Shown: positions 7,679 through 17,010 of the stretch, in pieces | How the letters are laid out: the number at the start of each line of letters is the position of its first letter | Numbering within the stretch: position 1 is the first letter of the stretch | Source: Sphingobium subterraneum | GTDB lineage: Bacteria; Pseudomonadota; Alphaproteobacteria; Sphingomonadales; Sphingomonadaceae | Assembly (NCBI RefSeq): GCF_014199435.1 | Contig: NZ_JACIJP010000002.1 | Location: 722,001 to 786,000, forward strand | DNA: 64,000 bases | Direction: 5' to 3' | Notes under the pieces: generated by a model | Databases searched by the model: none | What the model was told of the DNA's origin: nothing | The model's input: the letters and a program-made list of their open reading frames with translations, nothing else | Translations under genes and position numbers: made by a program

Positions 7679-9454
7679 TTAGCGGCTTTTTACGTAGCGC
7701 CCCGGTGCGTCCTCGATCGCGGGCATGCTGCCCTTGCCCGGCCGCCGCGCATGCTTGGCGGGCACTTTCGGATCTGTAAAGTCCTGAATCCAGTCGATCC
7801 AGTCCGGCCACCAGCTGCCAGGGGTCTCCCGTGCGATTCGGGTAAATTCTTCGAGAGACACGGCGGCCTTGTCTGCTGTCCAATACTGATATTTGCCCGA
7901 CCCGGGGGGATTGATAACCCCTGCGATATGCCCCGATCCTGCAAGCACAAAACGCAGTGGCCCGGTGAAATGCTCGGTGATTTTCCAGACGCTCTTCGGC
8001 GGTGCGATATGGTCCTCGCGGCCCGCCTGCACATAGCTGGGGGTCTTGACCCGATGCAGCTCGATTGGTGTGCCATCGATCTGCACGCCGCCTGGCGTCG
8101 CCAGCAGATTGTCACGGTAAAGGTCGGTCAGATACGCGCGGTGCCATCTGGCGGGCAGGTTGGTCGTGTCCCCGTTCCAGTACAACAGGTCGAACGGGGC
8201 ATAGTCCTTGCCGAGCAGATAATTGTCGACGACATAATTCCAGATCAGGTCACGCCCGCGCAGCATGTTGAAGGTCGCCGCCATATAGCGCCCGTCGAGA
8301 TAGCCCGGCGCCGACAGCTGGTCGACCAGTTTCAACACCTCATCGTCGATCAACATGCCAAGGTCGCCCGCTTCGCGAAAATCCACCTGTGCCGTGAAGA
8401 AGGTCGCGCTCCTGACCTTGTCCGCCTCGCCCCGCGCCGCAAGCAGGGCGAGCGTCGCCGCGAGCGTCGTACCCGCCACGCAATAGCCGATGCTATGGAC
8501 ACTCTCGACGTCCAACAGCTCGCGCACCCGGTCGATTGCGTCGATCAGGCCGCGCAGGATATAATCGTCCCACACCAGATCCTTCATGCTGGCGTCCGCC
8601 GATTTCCAGGAAACCATGAAGACGGTCAGCCCTTGGTCCACCGCCCATTTGACGAAGCTTTTGTGCGGAGCGAGATCGAGGATGTAGAAACGGTTGATCC
8701 ATGGCGGGAAAATGATGAGCGGTGTTTCCAGCACCTTCTTGGTGGTCGGCTCGTACTGGATCAGCTGATAGAGCGGTGTTTCGTAGACGACCTTGCCCGG
8801 GGTCGCGGCGAGATTGACGCCGACGGTAAAGGCGGAGCCATCGGTATGGGTGAGCTGGCCCTTGTCCATATCGGCCAGCATGTGCCGAAGCCCGCTAACA
8901 AGGTTTTCGCCATTGGTTTCGATCGTCTTCTGGATGACCTGCGGGTTCGTGATCGGAAAATTGCTAGGGGAAAGGGCATCGACCACTCCCTGCATCGCAA
9001 AACGCAGTTGCTGCTTGTGCTTGGGATCGACCCCGTCGACCGTGTCCGTGAGGCGAAGAAGATAATCGGAGACGAGCAGATAGCTCTGCCGCATCATGTC
9101 GAAGAAGGGATGCGATTGCCATTGCGGATCGGCAAAGCGGCGGTCCTTGCGGCCGGCGACCGACCCTTCCGGAGCGGGCGCGGGCTGGCCGGCCGCTTCG
9201 GCAAAGCGTTCCCACAGCGCCAGACTGTCCTTCGCGAAATCCGCCTGGACGCGGGCAAAGGTTTCCGGCTCGAACAACAATTCAGGAGTGATCGCCGGGG
9301 CCGGGGGCGTGTCCGTCCGGGTCGCCAGATTGGCAGCATGTTCCAGGACAAGCTGCTGCGCGCGCCCCAGCGTATTGGTCCATTGCTGCATCTGCTCCAG
9401 GGTCGGCATGGCGGAAAGGGTTGCCAAAGGAGCGTTGCTGTCTTGGTCGGCCAA
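7679..9454 (-). CDS. phaC: class I poly(3-hydroxyalkanoate) synthase
   Basis: Polymerises hydroxyacyl-CoA into PHA storage granules. It has 591 residues, normal for class I. The lipase-like box is GYCVAG with nucleophile Cys325; Asp481 (AGREDHIAPP) and His509 (GSGHIAG) complete the triad. Conserved PWINRFYILDL and WNGDTTNLPA are present. The start is TTG at 9454, preceded by AGGAGA with good spacing; no ATG or GTG fits better. The phasin gene follows it on the same strand, and an aminotransferase gene is divergent. Confidence 0.96.
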   Translation of the reverse strand: MADQDSNAPLATLSAMPTLEQMQQWTNTLGRAQQLVLEHAANLATRTDTPPAPAITPELLFEPETFARVQADFAKDSLALWERFAEAAGQPAPAPEGSVAGRKDRRFADPQWQSHPFFDMMRQSYLLVSDYLLRLTDTVDGVDPKHKQQLRFAMQGVVDALSPSNFPITNPQVIQKTIETNGENLVSGLRHMLADMDKGQLTHTDGSAFTVGVNLAATPGKVVYETPLYQLIQYEPTTKKVLETPLIIFPPWINRFYILDLAPHKSFVKWAVDQGLTVFMVSWKSADASMKDLVWDDYILRGLIDAIDRVRELLDVESVHSIGYCVAGTTLAATLALLAARGEADKVRSATFFTAQVDFREAGDLGMLIDDEVLKLVDQLSAPGYLDGRYMAATFNMLRGRDLIWNYVVDNYLLGKDYAPFDLLYWNGDTTNLPARWHRAYLTDLYRDNLLATPGGVQIDGTPIELHRVKTPSYVQAGREDHIAPPKSVWKITEHFTGPLRFVLAGSGHIAGVINPPGSGKYQYWTADKAAVSLEEFTRIARETPGSWWPDWIDWIQDFTDPKVPAKHARRPGKGSMPAIEDAPGRYVKSR

Positions 9455-9638
9455 TAGGATCTCCTGCCGTTCGATTGCCCATCGGAAAGCAAAGTCGCGC
9501 TTTTGCTGGCCAGTGGCTGGCTGCGGGTATATAGCGCTGGACAGCCGTGGAAAACCCCCGACGGGGATAACGGCCCATTATTCCGCCGGATCACGACGAA
9601 ATGATGGCTCAACCCGCAACCGACGAAAGTCTCCGATA

Positions 9639-10850
9639 ATGTCTGAAGAATTCTACCGCATGAAACGCCTTCCTCCCTACGTCATCGCTGAAGTCAATGC
9701 GATGCGGGCGGCGGCGCGTGCGGCGGGTGAGGATATTATCGATTTGGGTATGGGCAATCCGGACCTGCCGCCTCCCCAGCATGTGATCGACAAGCTGGTC
9801 GAGGTCGCAACCAAGCCCGACGCCCATGGCTATTCCGCGTCGAAGGGTATCCCCGGTCTTCGCCGGGCGCAGGCCAATTATTATGCCCGCCGTTTCGGGG
9901 TCGAGGTCGATCCGGAAACCGAAGTGGTCGTGACCATGGGATCGAAAGAGGGGCTGGCGAGCCTCGCTACCGCGATCACCGCACCGGGCGATGTGGTGCT
10001 GGCGCCCAACCCCAGCTATCCCATTCACACCTTCGGGTTCATTATCGCCGGCGCGACCATTCGATCGGTGCCGACGACACCCGACGAGAACTATTGGCGC
10101 GCGCTTGACCGGGCGATGGCGTTCACCGTGCCGCGCCCCAGCGTGCTGGTCGTCGGCTATCCGTCGAACCCGACCGCCGAGACTGTCGATCTGGCCTTCT
10201 ATGAGCGGCTGGTGGCGTGGGCAAAGCAGAATCAGGTGTGGGTGCTGAGCGACCTCGCCTATTCGGAGCTCTATTATGACGGGAATCCGACCCCCTCCAT
10301 TCTGCAGGTGAAGGGTGCGAAGGATGTGGCCGTGGAGTTCACGTCGCTGTCCAAGACCTATTCGATGGCGGGCTGGCGCATCGGGTTCGCGGTCGGCAAC
10401 CAAAAGCTGATCGCGGCGCTCACGCGGGTGAAGAGCTACCTGGATTACGGCGCGTTCACGCCCATTCAGGCGGCCGCGTGCGCGGCGCTCAACGGGCCGC
10501 AGGATATCGTGCAAAAGAACCGCGAGCTCTATCACAAGCGTCGCGACGTGCTGGTCGAAAGCTTCAGCCGGGCGGGGTGGGATATTCCCTCACCACGCGC
10601 GTCCATGTTTGCATGGGCACCGCTGCCGCCTGCTCTCAAGGACATGGGCAGCCTGGAATTTTCCAAGCAGCTGCTCACCGAAGCCAAGGTCGCGGTCGCG
10701 CCCGGCGTGGGATATGGCGAAGATGGCGAAGGCTTCGTGCGCATCGCGCTCGTCGAGAACGAGCAGCGGCTGCGGCAGGCGGCCCGCAACGTCAAGCGGT
10801 TCCTGCAAAGCAAGGGTGTGAATGTCGCCGGGCAAAAGGCGGCGGGATGA
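9639..10850 (+). CDS. alaC: PLP-dependent aminotransferase, AlaC/LL-DAP-aminotransferase-like
   Basis: A 403-residue class I/II fold-type I aminotransferase. The PLP lysine is Lys239 in SLSKTYSMAGWRIGF; NPDLPPP, GYSASKGIPGLR and SNPTAETVD are typical of the group annotated as AlaC (glutamate-pyruvate aminotransferase) or alanine/LL-diaminopimelate aminotransferase. The likely reaction is pyruvate and glutamate to alanine and 2-oxoglutarate. The exact substrate is not fixed by sequence. The ATG at 9639 gives the standard N-terminus MSEEFYRMKRLPPYVIAEVN; the frame is open for 181 codons further upstream, opposite phaC, but that part is not conserved protein. Confidence 0.9.
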   Translation: MSEEFYRMKRLPPYVIAEVNAMRAAARAAGEDIIDLGMGNPDLPPPQHVIDKLVEVATKPDAHGYSASKGIPGLRRAQANYYARRFGVEVDPETEVVVTMGSKEGLASLATAITAPGDVVLAPNPSYPIHTFGFIIAGATIRSVPTTPDENYWRALDRAMAFTVPRPSVLVVGYPSNPTAETVDLAFYERLVAWAKQNQVWVLSDLAYSELYYDGNPTPSILQVKGAKDVAVEFTSLSKTYSMAGWRIGFAVGNQKLIAALTRVKSYLDYGAFTPIQAAACAALNGPQDIVQKNRELYHKRRDVLVESFSRAGWDIPSPRASMFAWAPLPPALKDMGSLEFSKQLLTEAKVAVAPGVGYGEDGEGFVRIALVENEQRLRQAARNVKRFLQSKGVNVAGQKAAG

Positions 10851-10872
10851 GGGTTCGGGGCTAGATCCAGGC

Positions 10873-11340
10873 ATGCTCACCGCCCCCCAGGCCGCGCAAG
10901 TCGCTCAGACGATCCAGCTCGCGCTGGCGCCGGTGTTCCTGCTCGCGGCGATCGGCACGTTCCTCAATGTCTGCACGGGACGGTTGGCGCGGGTGATCGA
11001 TCGCTCCCGCGCCGTCCAGCGCATGCTGCTGGTGACACAGGGCCGCGAGCATTCCGGCCTTGTCCGTGAGCTGGACACGCTCGACGTACGCATGACGGTC
11101 GTGAACACGGCCATTTTCATGGCTGCGGCGAGCGGGGCGACTATCTGCGGAGTGGTCATCCTGCTGTTCGCGGCGGAATTGTTCGACGTGCATATGGGCA
11201 CGCCGATCGCGTTGCTGTTCATGCTGGCGATGATTTTGCTGTCCGGCGGGTTTGCGACCTTCATCCGGGAAATTCATCTTGCTTCGCGGACGCTGCACAT
11301 TCGCAATGAAGTGCTCGGTCACGGGGCGCGCGAACCATGA
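10873..11340 (+). CDS. DUF2721 family membrane protein
   Basis: A 155-residue protein with three hydrophobic segments: near residues 15-32, 75-100 and 110-130. The motif LAPVFLLAAIGTFLNVCTGRLARVIDR is characteristic of DUF2721, a family of unknown function. It is 22 bases after the aminotransferase and overlaps the next gene by ATGA, so it probably belongs to the same operon. Confidence 0.75.
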   Translation: MLTAPQAAQVAQTIQLALAPVFLLAAIGTFLNVCTGRLARVIDRSRAVQRMLLVTQGREHSGLVRELDTLDVRMTVVNTAIFMAAASGATICGVVILLFAAELFDVHMGTPIALLFMLAMILLSGGFATFIREIHLASRTLHIRNEVLGHGAREP

Positions 11341-11756
11341 TCGCGCGTTGGGAACGACGGATGCTCCAGATTGTCGTACTGGCGGCATGCGGAGTGCCAT
11401 TGTTCACAGGGAGCCGGGGCGTGTGGCTGGGGCCGTACTGGCTGAAGGGCGTGCAGGATGTTCCGGTCGACCTCGACAGCCATTTTCGCTACCTGAGTGG
11501 CATCTTTCTGGGGGTGGGACTGGCGTTCCTGTCCTGCGTTCCCGCGATTGAAACGAAAGGTCCGCGGTTCCGTATGCTGGGCGGCTTCGTGGTGCTGGGC
11601 GGATTCGTGGTGCTGGGCGGATTGGCGCGTTTATGGTCGCTGGTGAGTGTCGGCGCGCCGACCGGGGGCCATATGTTCGGCCTGGCAATGGAACTTGGTG
11701 TCGTGCCGCTGTTGATGCTGTGGCAGTGGCGGTTCGCACTACGCTGGCAGGGGTGA
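11337..11756 (+). CDS. DUF4345-like membrane protein
   Basis: A 139-residue protein with four hydrophobic segments. The pattern GVxLGPYWL...LDSHFRYLSGIFLGVGLAF...GGFVVLGGLARLWSL matches the DUF4345 group of small membrane proteins of unknown function. A tandem 18-base repeat encodes a duplicated LGGFVV in the third segment. It overlaps the DUF2721 gene by 4 bases. Confidence 0.7.
   Translation: MIARWERRMLQIVVLAACGVPLFTGSRGVWLGPYWLKGVQDVPVDLDSHFRYLSGIFLGVGLAFLSCVPAIETKGPRFRMLGGFVVLGGFVVLGGLARLWSLVSVGAPTGGHMFGLAMELGVVPLLMLWQWRFALRWQG
11577..11612 (+). repeat. tandem 18-bp repeat inside a coding region
   Basis: CTGGGCGGNTTCGTGGTG occurs twice in direct succession (11577-11594, 11595-11612) with one base difference, followed by a partial third copy. 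It keeps frame and duplicates LGGFVV in a membrane segment. Confidence 0.8.
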
Positions 11757-11766
11757 TGCCAGCCGC

Positions 11767-12414
11767 TCAGTGCTCCATGCGCAGGCGTTCGACCTCGTCC
11801 TGCAGGTGCTGAAGGGAGGTGAGGAGGCGCTGGCGCTCGACCTGCGTTTCCTCCAGCTCGGCCTTGACTTCCCCCAGCTCGACAGCGCGGCGCGCGATGC
11901 GGGCATCGAGCGTCTCGTTGTACCGTTCCAGCTCCGCCATCTGACGCGCCCGCGCGATCGAATGGCGCATACGCACGTCGAGGGTATCGAAATCAAACGG
12001 CTTGACGATATGATCATCGGCGCCCGCGCCCAGCGACTCTACGGCGCCCACGTTCGAACTCGCGCCGGAAATGGCCATGACCGGCGCACCCGACAGTAGA
12101 CCGGACGCCAGCATCTTGCGGATCGTTTCGGTTCCCGACAGCATGCGCATGCCCATGTCGACAAGGATCAGGTCGAATTGCTGCGCCAGCAACATGCTGA
12201 CAGCGGTAAAGCCGTTTTCGGCCAGGGTAGCGTCGTAGCCCATATGCGAAAGACGCTTGCCGATGGCTGACAGGGCGGCTGCATCTTCGTCCACCACCAG
12301 AAGGCGCAGGCGACGCATCATGCCCAGCGCGCCGGGTGTGCTGCCCTCCGCGCCAACCCTTGCGGGCCGCGCCGTTTCCATCTTCGAATTGCCCGATCGT
12401 GTGGTCCAGAGCAT
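11767..12414 (-). CDS. response regulator receiver with C-terminal coiled coil
   Basis: A 215-residue protein. A receiver domain (about residues 35-155) has LLVVDEDA at the acidic pocket, the phospho-acceptor in DLILVDMGM and the lysine in HIVKPFDF. A roughly 50-residue coiled coil follows (ERYNETLDARIARRAVELGEVKAELEETQVERQRLLTSLQHLQDEVERL), with no output domain. It may act in a phosphorelay or bind partners through the coil. The start at 12414 has GAGGCG upstream; 32 more in-frame codons are possible. A thioesterase gene lies upstream on the same strand. Confidence 0.85.
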   Translation of the reverse strand: MLWTTRSGNSKMETARPARVGAEGSTPGALGMMRRLRLLVVDEDAAALSAIGKRLSHMGYDATLAENGFTAVSMLLAQQFDLILVDMGMRMLSGTETIRKMLASGLLSGAPVMAISGASSNVGAVESLGAGADDHIVKPFDFDTLDVRMRHSIARARQMAELERYNETLDARIARRAVELGEVKAELEETQVERQRLLTSLQHLQDEVERLRMEH

Positions 12415-12518
12415 GATGATCGCCTCATTCCGTCTTTCGGCAGAATAAGGCGCGAGTCCCCAAGATTTGGTTAATGACCCGTCAACGGCCAACCGGGTGC
12501 CCGCAGGCAAGCGATCGG

Positions 12519-12971
12519 CTAGCGTGCGTCCTGCGCCGCCGCGATGGTCGGTTTGTAGGTATCCATGATGGCGCGCAGTTCCGGACTGATGACACGCGTG
12601 TCCTTGGGGCCATGCACGACCATCACCGTGTCGCCCGTCGCCACGCAGACATCGTTCTGAAACGCGGCGTGGAACAATGTCCAGCTGCTATGGCCAATGT
12701 GACCGATAGCGCTGCGGACGATCATATCCTGCGGCGGATGGGCTTCGCGCAGATAGTTGATGTAGACGGCCGCCACCAGCCAGCGTGTGCCGAGATCCAC
12801 CGGATGCTGCCCCAGAAGATGATGCAGGTGAACGCGGGCGGTCTCGAAAATGCTCGCCATGGCGACGTTGTTGACATGGCCCATCGTGTCGAGATCGGAA
12901 TATCGCAACGGAACCGTTGTTATAACGGGATAGGCAGTGGCGTCCTGCCGCCAGGGTTCGGGTTTTGCCAT
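12519..12971 (-). CDS. acyl-CoA thioesterase, 4HBT hotdog fold
   Basis: A 150-residue hotdog-fold enzyme that would hydrolyse acyl-CoA thioesters. The motif LRYSDLDTMGHVNNVAMASIFETARV carries the catalytic Asp of the 4-hydroxybenzoyl-CoA thioesterase class, followed by VAAVYINYLREAHPP. The chain-length preference cannot be read. It lies upstream of the response regulator on the same strand and is divergent from the SMP-30 gene. Confidence 0.85.
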   Translation of the reverse strand: MAKPEPWRQDATAYPVITTVPLRYSDLDTMGHVNNVAMASIFETARVHLHHLLGQHPVDLGTRWLVAAVYINYLREAHPPQDMIVRSAIGHIGHSSWTLFHAAFQNDVCVATGDTVMVVHGPKDTRVISPELRAIMDTYKPTIAAAQDAR

Positions 12972-13063
12972 CGATCCTCTTAGAAACTATTGGCTAAGGT
13001 GACCCCATCCTAATTTGTCGGCAACGAGATACAACTCCACCCACCATAAAAGCAGAGCGTGCG

Positions 13064-13966
13064 ATGAATATGACACAGATCGAAGTGGCCCTGGACGCCC
13101 ACGCCACTCTGGGGGAGAGCCCCCGGTGGCACGAGGCGGAGCGTCGCCTGTATTGGGTCGACATCCCGGAATGCGCACTGCATCGCTTCGATCCCGCGAC
13201 CGGTCGGGACGAAAAGCGGATATTCGCGCAGCAACTGGGATGCCTGGCGTTTGTCGCGGGTGGCGGCCTGATACTGGGGATGAAGGACGGGTGCGCCTGG
13301 CTGGAACGCTGGGATGCGGAGCCGGTGCCATTCGGTCCGCAGATCTTCGCGGGCGACCCGGACCGGCGATTCAACGACGGCCGCACGGACATCAGGGGGC
13401 GCTTCTGGATCGGCAGCGTCAATACCGCGAAAAGGCAGAATGATGCCGCGCTTTACTGCCTCTATGGCGATGGCGCTCTCGAGGAAGCCGAGGGGGGCAT
13501 GCTGACCTGCAACGGCGCGGCTTTCGGGGGAGATGGCGCGCACTTCTGTCACACGGATACGCCCAGCCACATGCTGCGTGTCTATCGCTATGATCCCGAC
13601 ACCGCCACGCTTTCCGACCACCGCGTCCTTCACCAGTTTCCGCAAGGAAAGGGGCGGCCCGATGGCGGAAGCTATGATGAGGCAGGCTATTATTGGTCAG
13701 CGCTGTTCGACGGGGGACGTGTCGTGCGGATTTCGCCGGAGGGCGCCATCGTTCAGGAGGTCACGCTTCCGGTCAGTCGCCCCACGATGATCGCATTCGG
13801 GGATGAGGACCGGCGGACGGCCTATGTCACTACGGCGCGCGCGGGGCTTGACGCGGCCCGGCTTGCTGCAGAGCCTCTTGCCGGGGCGATCTTCCGCTTT
13901 CGGGTGGACGTCCCAGGCGTGGCGGAGGCCGATTTCGTTCGCACGGCGCCGGTCCTCCGGCCTTAA
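13064..13966 (+). CDS. SMP-30/gluconolactonase family protein
   Basis: A 300-residue six-bladed beta-propeller of the regucalcin/gluconolactonase family, which hydrolyses sugar lactones. It opens with the signature LGESPRWHEAERRLYWVDI, whose Glu binds the metal. Other metal-site residues lie in FNDGRTDIRGRFWIGSV (Asn, Asp) and RPDGGSYDEAGYYWSALF (Asp). No sugar-catabolism genes adjoin it, so the substrate is open. Confidence 0.88.
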   Translation: MNMTQIEVALDAHATLGESPRWHEAERRLYWVDIPECALHRFDPATGRDEKRIFAQQLGCLAFVAGGGLILGMKDGCAWLERWDAEPVPFGPQIFAGDPDRRFNDGRTDIRGRFWIGSVNTAKRQNDAALYCLYGDGALEEAEGGMLTCNGAAFGGDGAHFCHTDTPSHMLRVYRYDPDTATLSDHRVLHQFPQGKGRPDGGSYDEAGYYWSALFDGGRVVRISPEGAIVQEVTLPVSRPTMIAFGDEDRRTAYVTTARAGLDAARLAAEPLAGAIFRFRVDVPGVAEADFVRTAPVLRP

Positions 13967-14110
13967 AGTTGGTGCCTAATTGACGCACTGCGCTCTCGAT
14001 TCGGCGCATTGCGGACCGAATCGTTAACTATCTTGGCGCATGAGGCACGGTGCGCTAAGCACCGCCGCGCGGGCTGCGCCGTGCTGGGGATCCTGTGGGG
14101 GAGAAGAACA

Positions 14111-15406
14111 ATGGAGTGGAAGCGCGTCGTTGCGCTGGGTGGTCTGTTCGTGGCGAGCCAGGCTGCTTCGGTTCCCGCGAGGGCGGGCGGCTTCATGCTC
14201 GCGGAACAATCGCAGCGGGAAATCGGGCGTGCCTTTTCGGGCGGCGCGGCGGCGGCGGACGATCCATCCACGGTGTTTTATAATCCTGCGGGGATGACCG
14301 AGCTGGACGGATTTCAGATCACGTCGGGCGCGACGGCCCTGTTCGTGCAATCGGCACAGCATAATCGTGGAAGCACGCGCAGCGTGACGTCTGCCGGGGT
14401 AACGACCACGACGGCCCTCACCGGCGGCGATGGCACCAGTCCGTTCGCGTCTGTCGTGCCGGTACCGACTTTGCACGCCAGCAAGAAGCTGGGATCGCGT
14501 CTCTGGGCCGGACTGGCGGTCAACGCGCCTTTCGGGCTCAAGCTGACCTACCCGTCCGATTATTTTGGCCGTTACGATTCGATTCATTCCAACCTGTTCA
14601 CACTCGATGCTGCGCCGAGCCTCGCGTACCAAATCAGTGACAGCGTTTCGGTCGGTGGCGGGCTGGATGTGCAATATGCGAAGGTCATACTGACCAACGC
14701 CCTGCCCAATTATACCGCTACGCCTGACGGCCTGTTGCGTGCCAAGGGTGACGACGTTTCGGTGGGTTGGAACGCCGGACTGCTGGCAAAATTGGGTCAG
14801 GCGCGTGTCGGCCTGCATTACCGGTCGGGCATTCGGCATGAGCTGAAGGGCAATTTCGCCATCACCGGTCTGACTGGACCGCTCGCCATAGCCAACACCA
14901 GCACCAGCCTGCGGGCACCGCTGGAGTTGCCCGGCAGCGCTACGGCGAGTGTCGCCCTGCCGCTCGGTCAACGCACGACGCTGATGGCGACGGCGCGCTG
15001 GCATAACTGGTCGGTGTTCAAGGAGATCCGCCTACAACCGGCAGGTCGATCATCGCTCACCAAGGCTCTCCGGTACAAGGATAGCTGGAGCGTCTCGTTG
15101 GGCGCCGACCACAAGGTCAGCGACGCGCTGACCCTGCGTGCGGGCGCGATGTTCGATGAAACACCGACCAACACGGCGCTGTTCAGCACGCGCGTGCCCG
15201 ATGGCGATCGTATCTGGGCAAGCGGCGGGTTGAGCTATGCATTGTCGCCGCGCCTCACGCTCAATGCCTCCTATGCGCATGTCTTCATTCGCTCGGGGAA
15301 TTTTGCGCGCAGCGACACCTTCGCGCCCGGGCTGTCCATCCGGACGTCGTCCCACGTCAGCGGGAATGTCGATATGCTGGCCACATCGGTCACGGCACGC
15401 TTTTAG
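14111..15406 (+). CDS. fadL: FadL-family outer membrane transport protein
   Basis: A 431-residue beta-barrel of the FadL/TodX family, which moves long-chain fatty acids or hydrophobic compounds across the outer membrane. A signal peptide ends near AASVPARAGG. The mature N-terminus GGFMLAEQSQREIGRAFSGGAAAADDPSTVFYNPAGMT is the hatch signature (NPAGM). The C-terminus TSVTARF ends in phenylalanine, as outer-membrane barrels do. The ATG at 14111 has GGGGGAGAAG upstream. ispG follows 55 bases later. Confidence 0.92.
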   Translation: MEWKRVVALGGLFVASQAASVPARAGGFMLAEQSQREIGRAFSGGAAAADDPSTVFYNPAGMTELDGFQITSGATALFVQSAQHNRGSTRSVTSAGVTTTTALTGGDGTSPFASVVPVPTLHASKKLGSRLWAGLAVNAPFGLKLTYPSDYFGRYDSIHSNLFTLDAAPSLAYQISDSVSVGGGLDVQYAKVILTNALPNYTATPDGLLRAKGDDVSVGWNAGLLAKLGQARVGLHYRSGIRHELKGNFAITGLTGPLAIANTSTSLRAPLELPGSATASVALPLGQRTTLMATARWHNWSVFKEIRLQPAGRSSLTKALRYKDSWSVSLGADHKVSDALTLRAGAMFDETPTNTALFSTRVPDGDRIWASGGLSYALSPRLTLNASYAHVFIRSGNFARSDTFAPGLSIRTSSHVSGNVDMLATSVTARF

Positions 15407-15461
15407 CGAAGGAAAAGAACGGCTATAGGGAAGCCTATGCCTTCCCCGGAGCCGTATCTTC

Positions 15462-16628
15462 ATGTCCGAACATAATCCCGGTTTGCGCCCCTGGCGTGAC
15501 ATCACGCGTCGCAAGAGCCGCCAGATCATGGTCGGCGACGTTGCGGTCGGCGGCGACGCGCCGATCACCGTGCAGACGATGACCAACACGCCGACGTCCG
15601 ACGCACGCGCGACGATCGACCAGATCCGCCGTTGCGAAGAGGCGGGCGCGGACCTGATCCGCGTGTCCTGTCCGGATGAGGAATCCACCGCCGCCCTTCG
15701 GCAGATCGTCCGGGCCGCGCGCGTGCCGATCATCGCCGACATTCATTTCCACTACAAGCGCGCGCTCGAGGCGGCCGATGCGGGAGCCGCCTGTCTGCGC
15801 ATCAACCCCGGCAACATCGGCAGCGCGGCGCGCGTCAAGGAAGTGGTCGACGCTGCCAAGGCCAATGGCTGCGCAATCCGCATCGGCGTGAACGGGGGCA
15901 GCCTCGAAAAGGATTTGCTCGAAAAATATGGCGAACCCTGCCCCGATGCGCTGGTCGAAAGCGCGCTCGACCATATCAAGCTGCTGCAGGATCAGGACTT
16001 CCACGATTATAAGGTTGCGGTAAAGGCCAGCGACGTCTTTCTGGCGGTTGCCGCTTACATGCAGCTCGCCGACGCCGTCGATTGCCCGCTGCATCTGGGC
16101 ATCACGGAAGCGGGCGGCCTGATCGGCGGCACGGTCCGAAGCGCGATCGGCATCGGCAACCTGCTCTGGGCGGGCATCGGCGATACGATCCGTGTCTCTC
16201 TCTCGGCGGAGCCGGAGCAGGAGGTGCGCGTCGGGTTCGACATCCTCAAGTCGCTGGGGCTGCGCACGCGGGGGGTGCGGGTCGTCTCGTGCCCCAGCTG
16301 CGCGCGGCAGGGGTTCGATGTGATCCGCACGGTGCAGGCACTGGAGGAGCGACTCCAGCATATCCGCACGCCCATTTCGCTTTCCGTGCTGGGCTGCGTA
16401 GTCAACGGACCGGGCGAAGCACGCGAGACGGATATTGGCATTACCGGCGGCGGCAACGGCAAGCACATGGTTTACCTGTCGGGCGTGACCGACCATCATG
16501 TGCAGGATGCTGGGATGATCGATCATATCGTTAGTCTGGTGGAGGCCAAGGCGGCGGAAATCGAGGCGGCTAAGCTGGAAGGCGAGAGCAGCGACGCGGG
16601 CAAGGCCAGTGCGGTCGCTGCGGAATAG
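15462..16628 (+). CDS. ispG: 4-hydroxy-3-methylbut-2-en-1-yl diphosphate synthase (flavodoxin)
   Basis: Converts MEcPP to HMBPP in the MEP isoprenoid pathway. It has 388 residues. The [4Fe-4S] ligands are Cys277 and Cys280 (SCPSC) and Cys312 (GCVVNGPGE), with Glu319 as fourth ligand. The TIM-barrel part has [10 protein letters not shown] and INPGNIG. The last 30 residues are an Ala/Glu-rich tail beyond the usual fold. A small repeat protein gene starts at or inside its 3' end. Confidence 0.97.
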   Translation: MSEHNPGLRPWRDITRRKSRQIMVGDVAVGGDAPITVQTMTNTPTSDARATIDQIRRCEEAGADLIRVSCPDEESTAALRQIVRAARVPIIADIHFHYKRALEAADAGAACLRINPGNIGSAARVKEVVDAAKANGCAIRIGVNGGSLEKDLLEKYGEPCPDALVESALDHIKLLQDQDFHDYKVAVKASDVFLAVAAYMQLADAVDCPLHLGITEAGGLIGGTVRSAIGIGNLLWAGIGDTIRVSLSAEPEQEVRVGFDILKSLGLRTRGVRVVSCPSCARQGFDVIRTVQALEERLQHIRTPISLSVLGCVVNGPGEARETDIGITGGGNGKHMVYLSGVTDHHVQDAGMIDHIVSLVEAKAAEIEAAKLEGESSDAGKASAVAAE

Positions 16629-16629
16629 A

Positions 16630-16998
16630 GTGACAACCCGAGAAGTCCGTCCCGCCGACGAAGCGGTCCTTGAAAGCGGCGGCGTCCCTCCGGCAGCGGG
16701 GCGCTCTGTGGCGGTACCCACCGTCGCCGCGGGTGCGGGTGCAATGGGATCGGGGGCCATGGGAGCGGGCGCGATCGGGGCTGTGGCTCTGGGCGCTCTG
16801 GCAATGGGTGCCATCGCCATCGGGGCGCTGGCGATCGGTCGCTTGGCCATCGGCCGACTTTCGGTGCGCAGCCTTCGCGCGCGGGACGGGGCCATGGACC
16901 GGCTGCACGTCGGCGAACTGGTGGTCGACCGGCTCCGGATCGATCAGCTCGACATCGGTCGGCAATCTGATCCCGCGGAGTCGCATACTGCTCGATAA
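16630..16998 (+). CDS. small protein with 5-residue repeats (pentapeptide-like)
   Basis: Not a recognised family. From a GTG at 16630 (2 bases after the ispG stop) it has 122 residues; a GTG at 16609 is also possible. Residues about 36-80 are repeats of A-[IML]-G-[AR]-[LIV], eight to nine units in a row. A second, polar block follows with the same period (RLHVG, ELVVD, RLRID, QLDIG). A five-residue period with small and aliphatic residues recalls right-handed quadrilateral beta-helices of pentapeptide proteins. The Ala/Gly block could instead be membrane-buried. Function unknown. Confidence 0.55.
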   Translation: MTTREVRPADEAVLESGGVPPAAGRSVAVPTVAAGAGAMGSGAMGAGAIGAVALGALAMGAIAIGALAIGRLAIGRLSVRSLRARDGAMDRLHVGELVVDRLRIDQLDIGRQSDPAESHTAR

Positions 16999-17010
16999 GG
17001 CGCTCGTCCG

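Noticed and set aside
7661..9457. 598-codon open frame opposite phaC
   Set aside because: A GC-rich shadow frame; phaC on the minus strand has a complete catalytic triad.
9096..9638. 181-codon N-terminal extension of the aminotransferase
   Set aside because: It overlaps phaC antisense and continues through the divergent promoter region. The family N-terminus begins at 9639.
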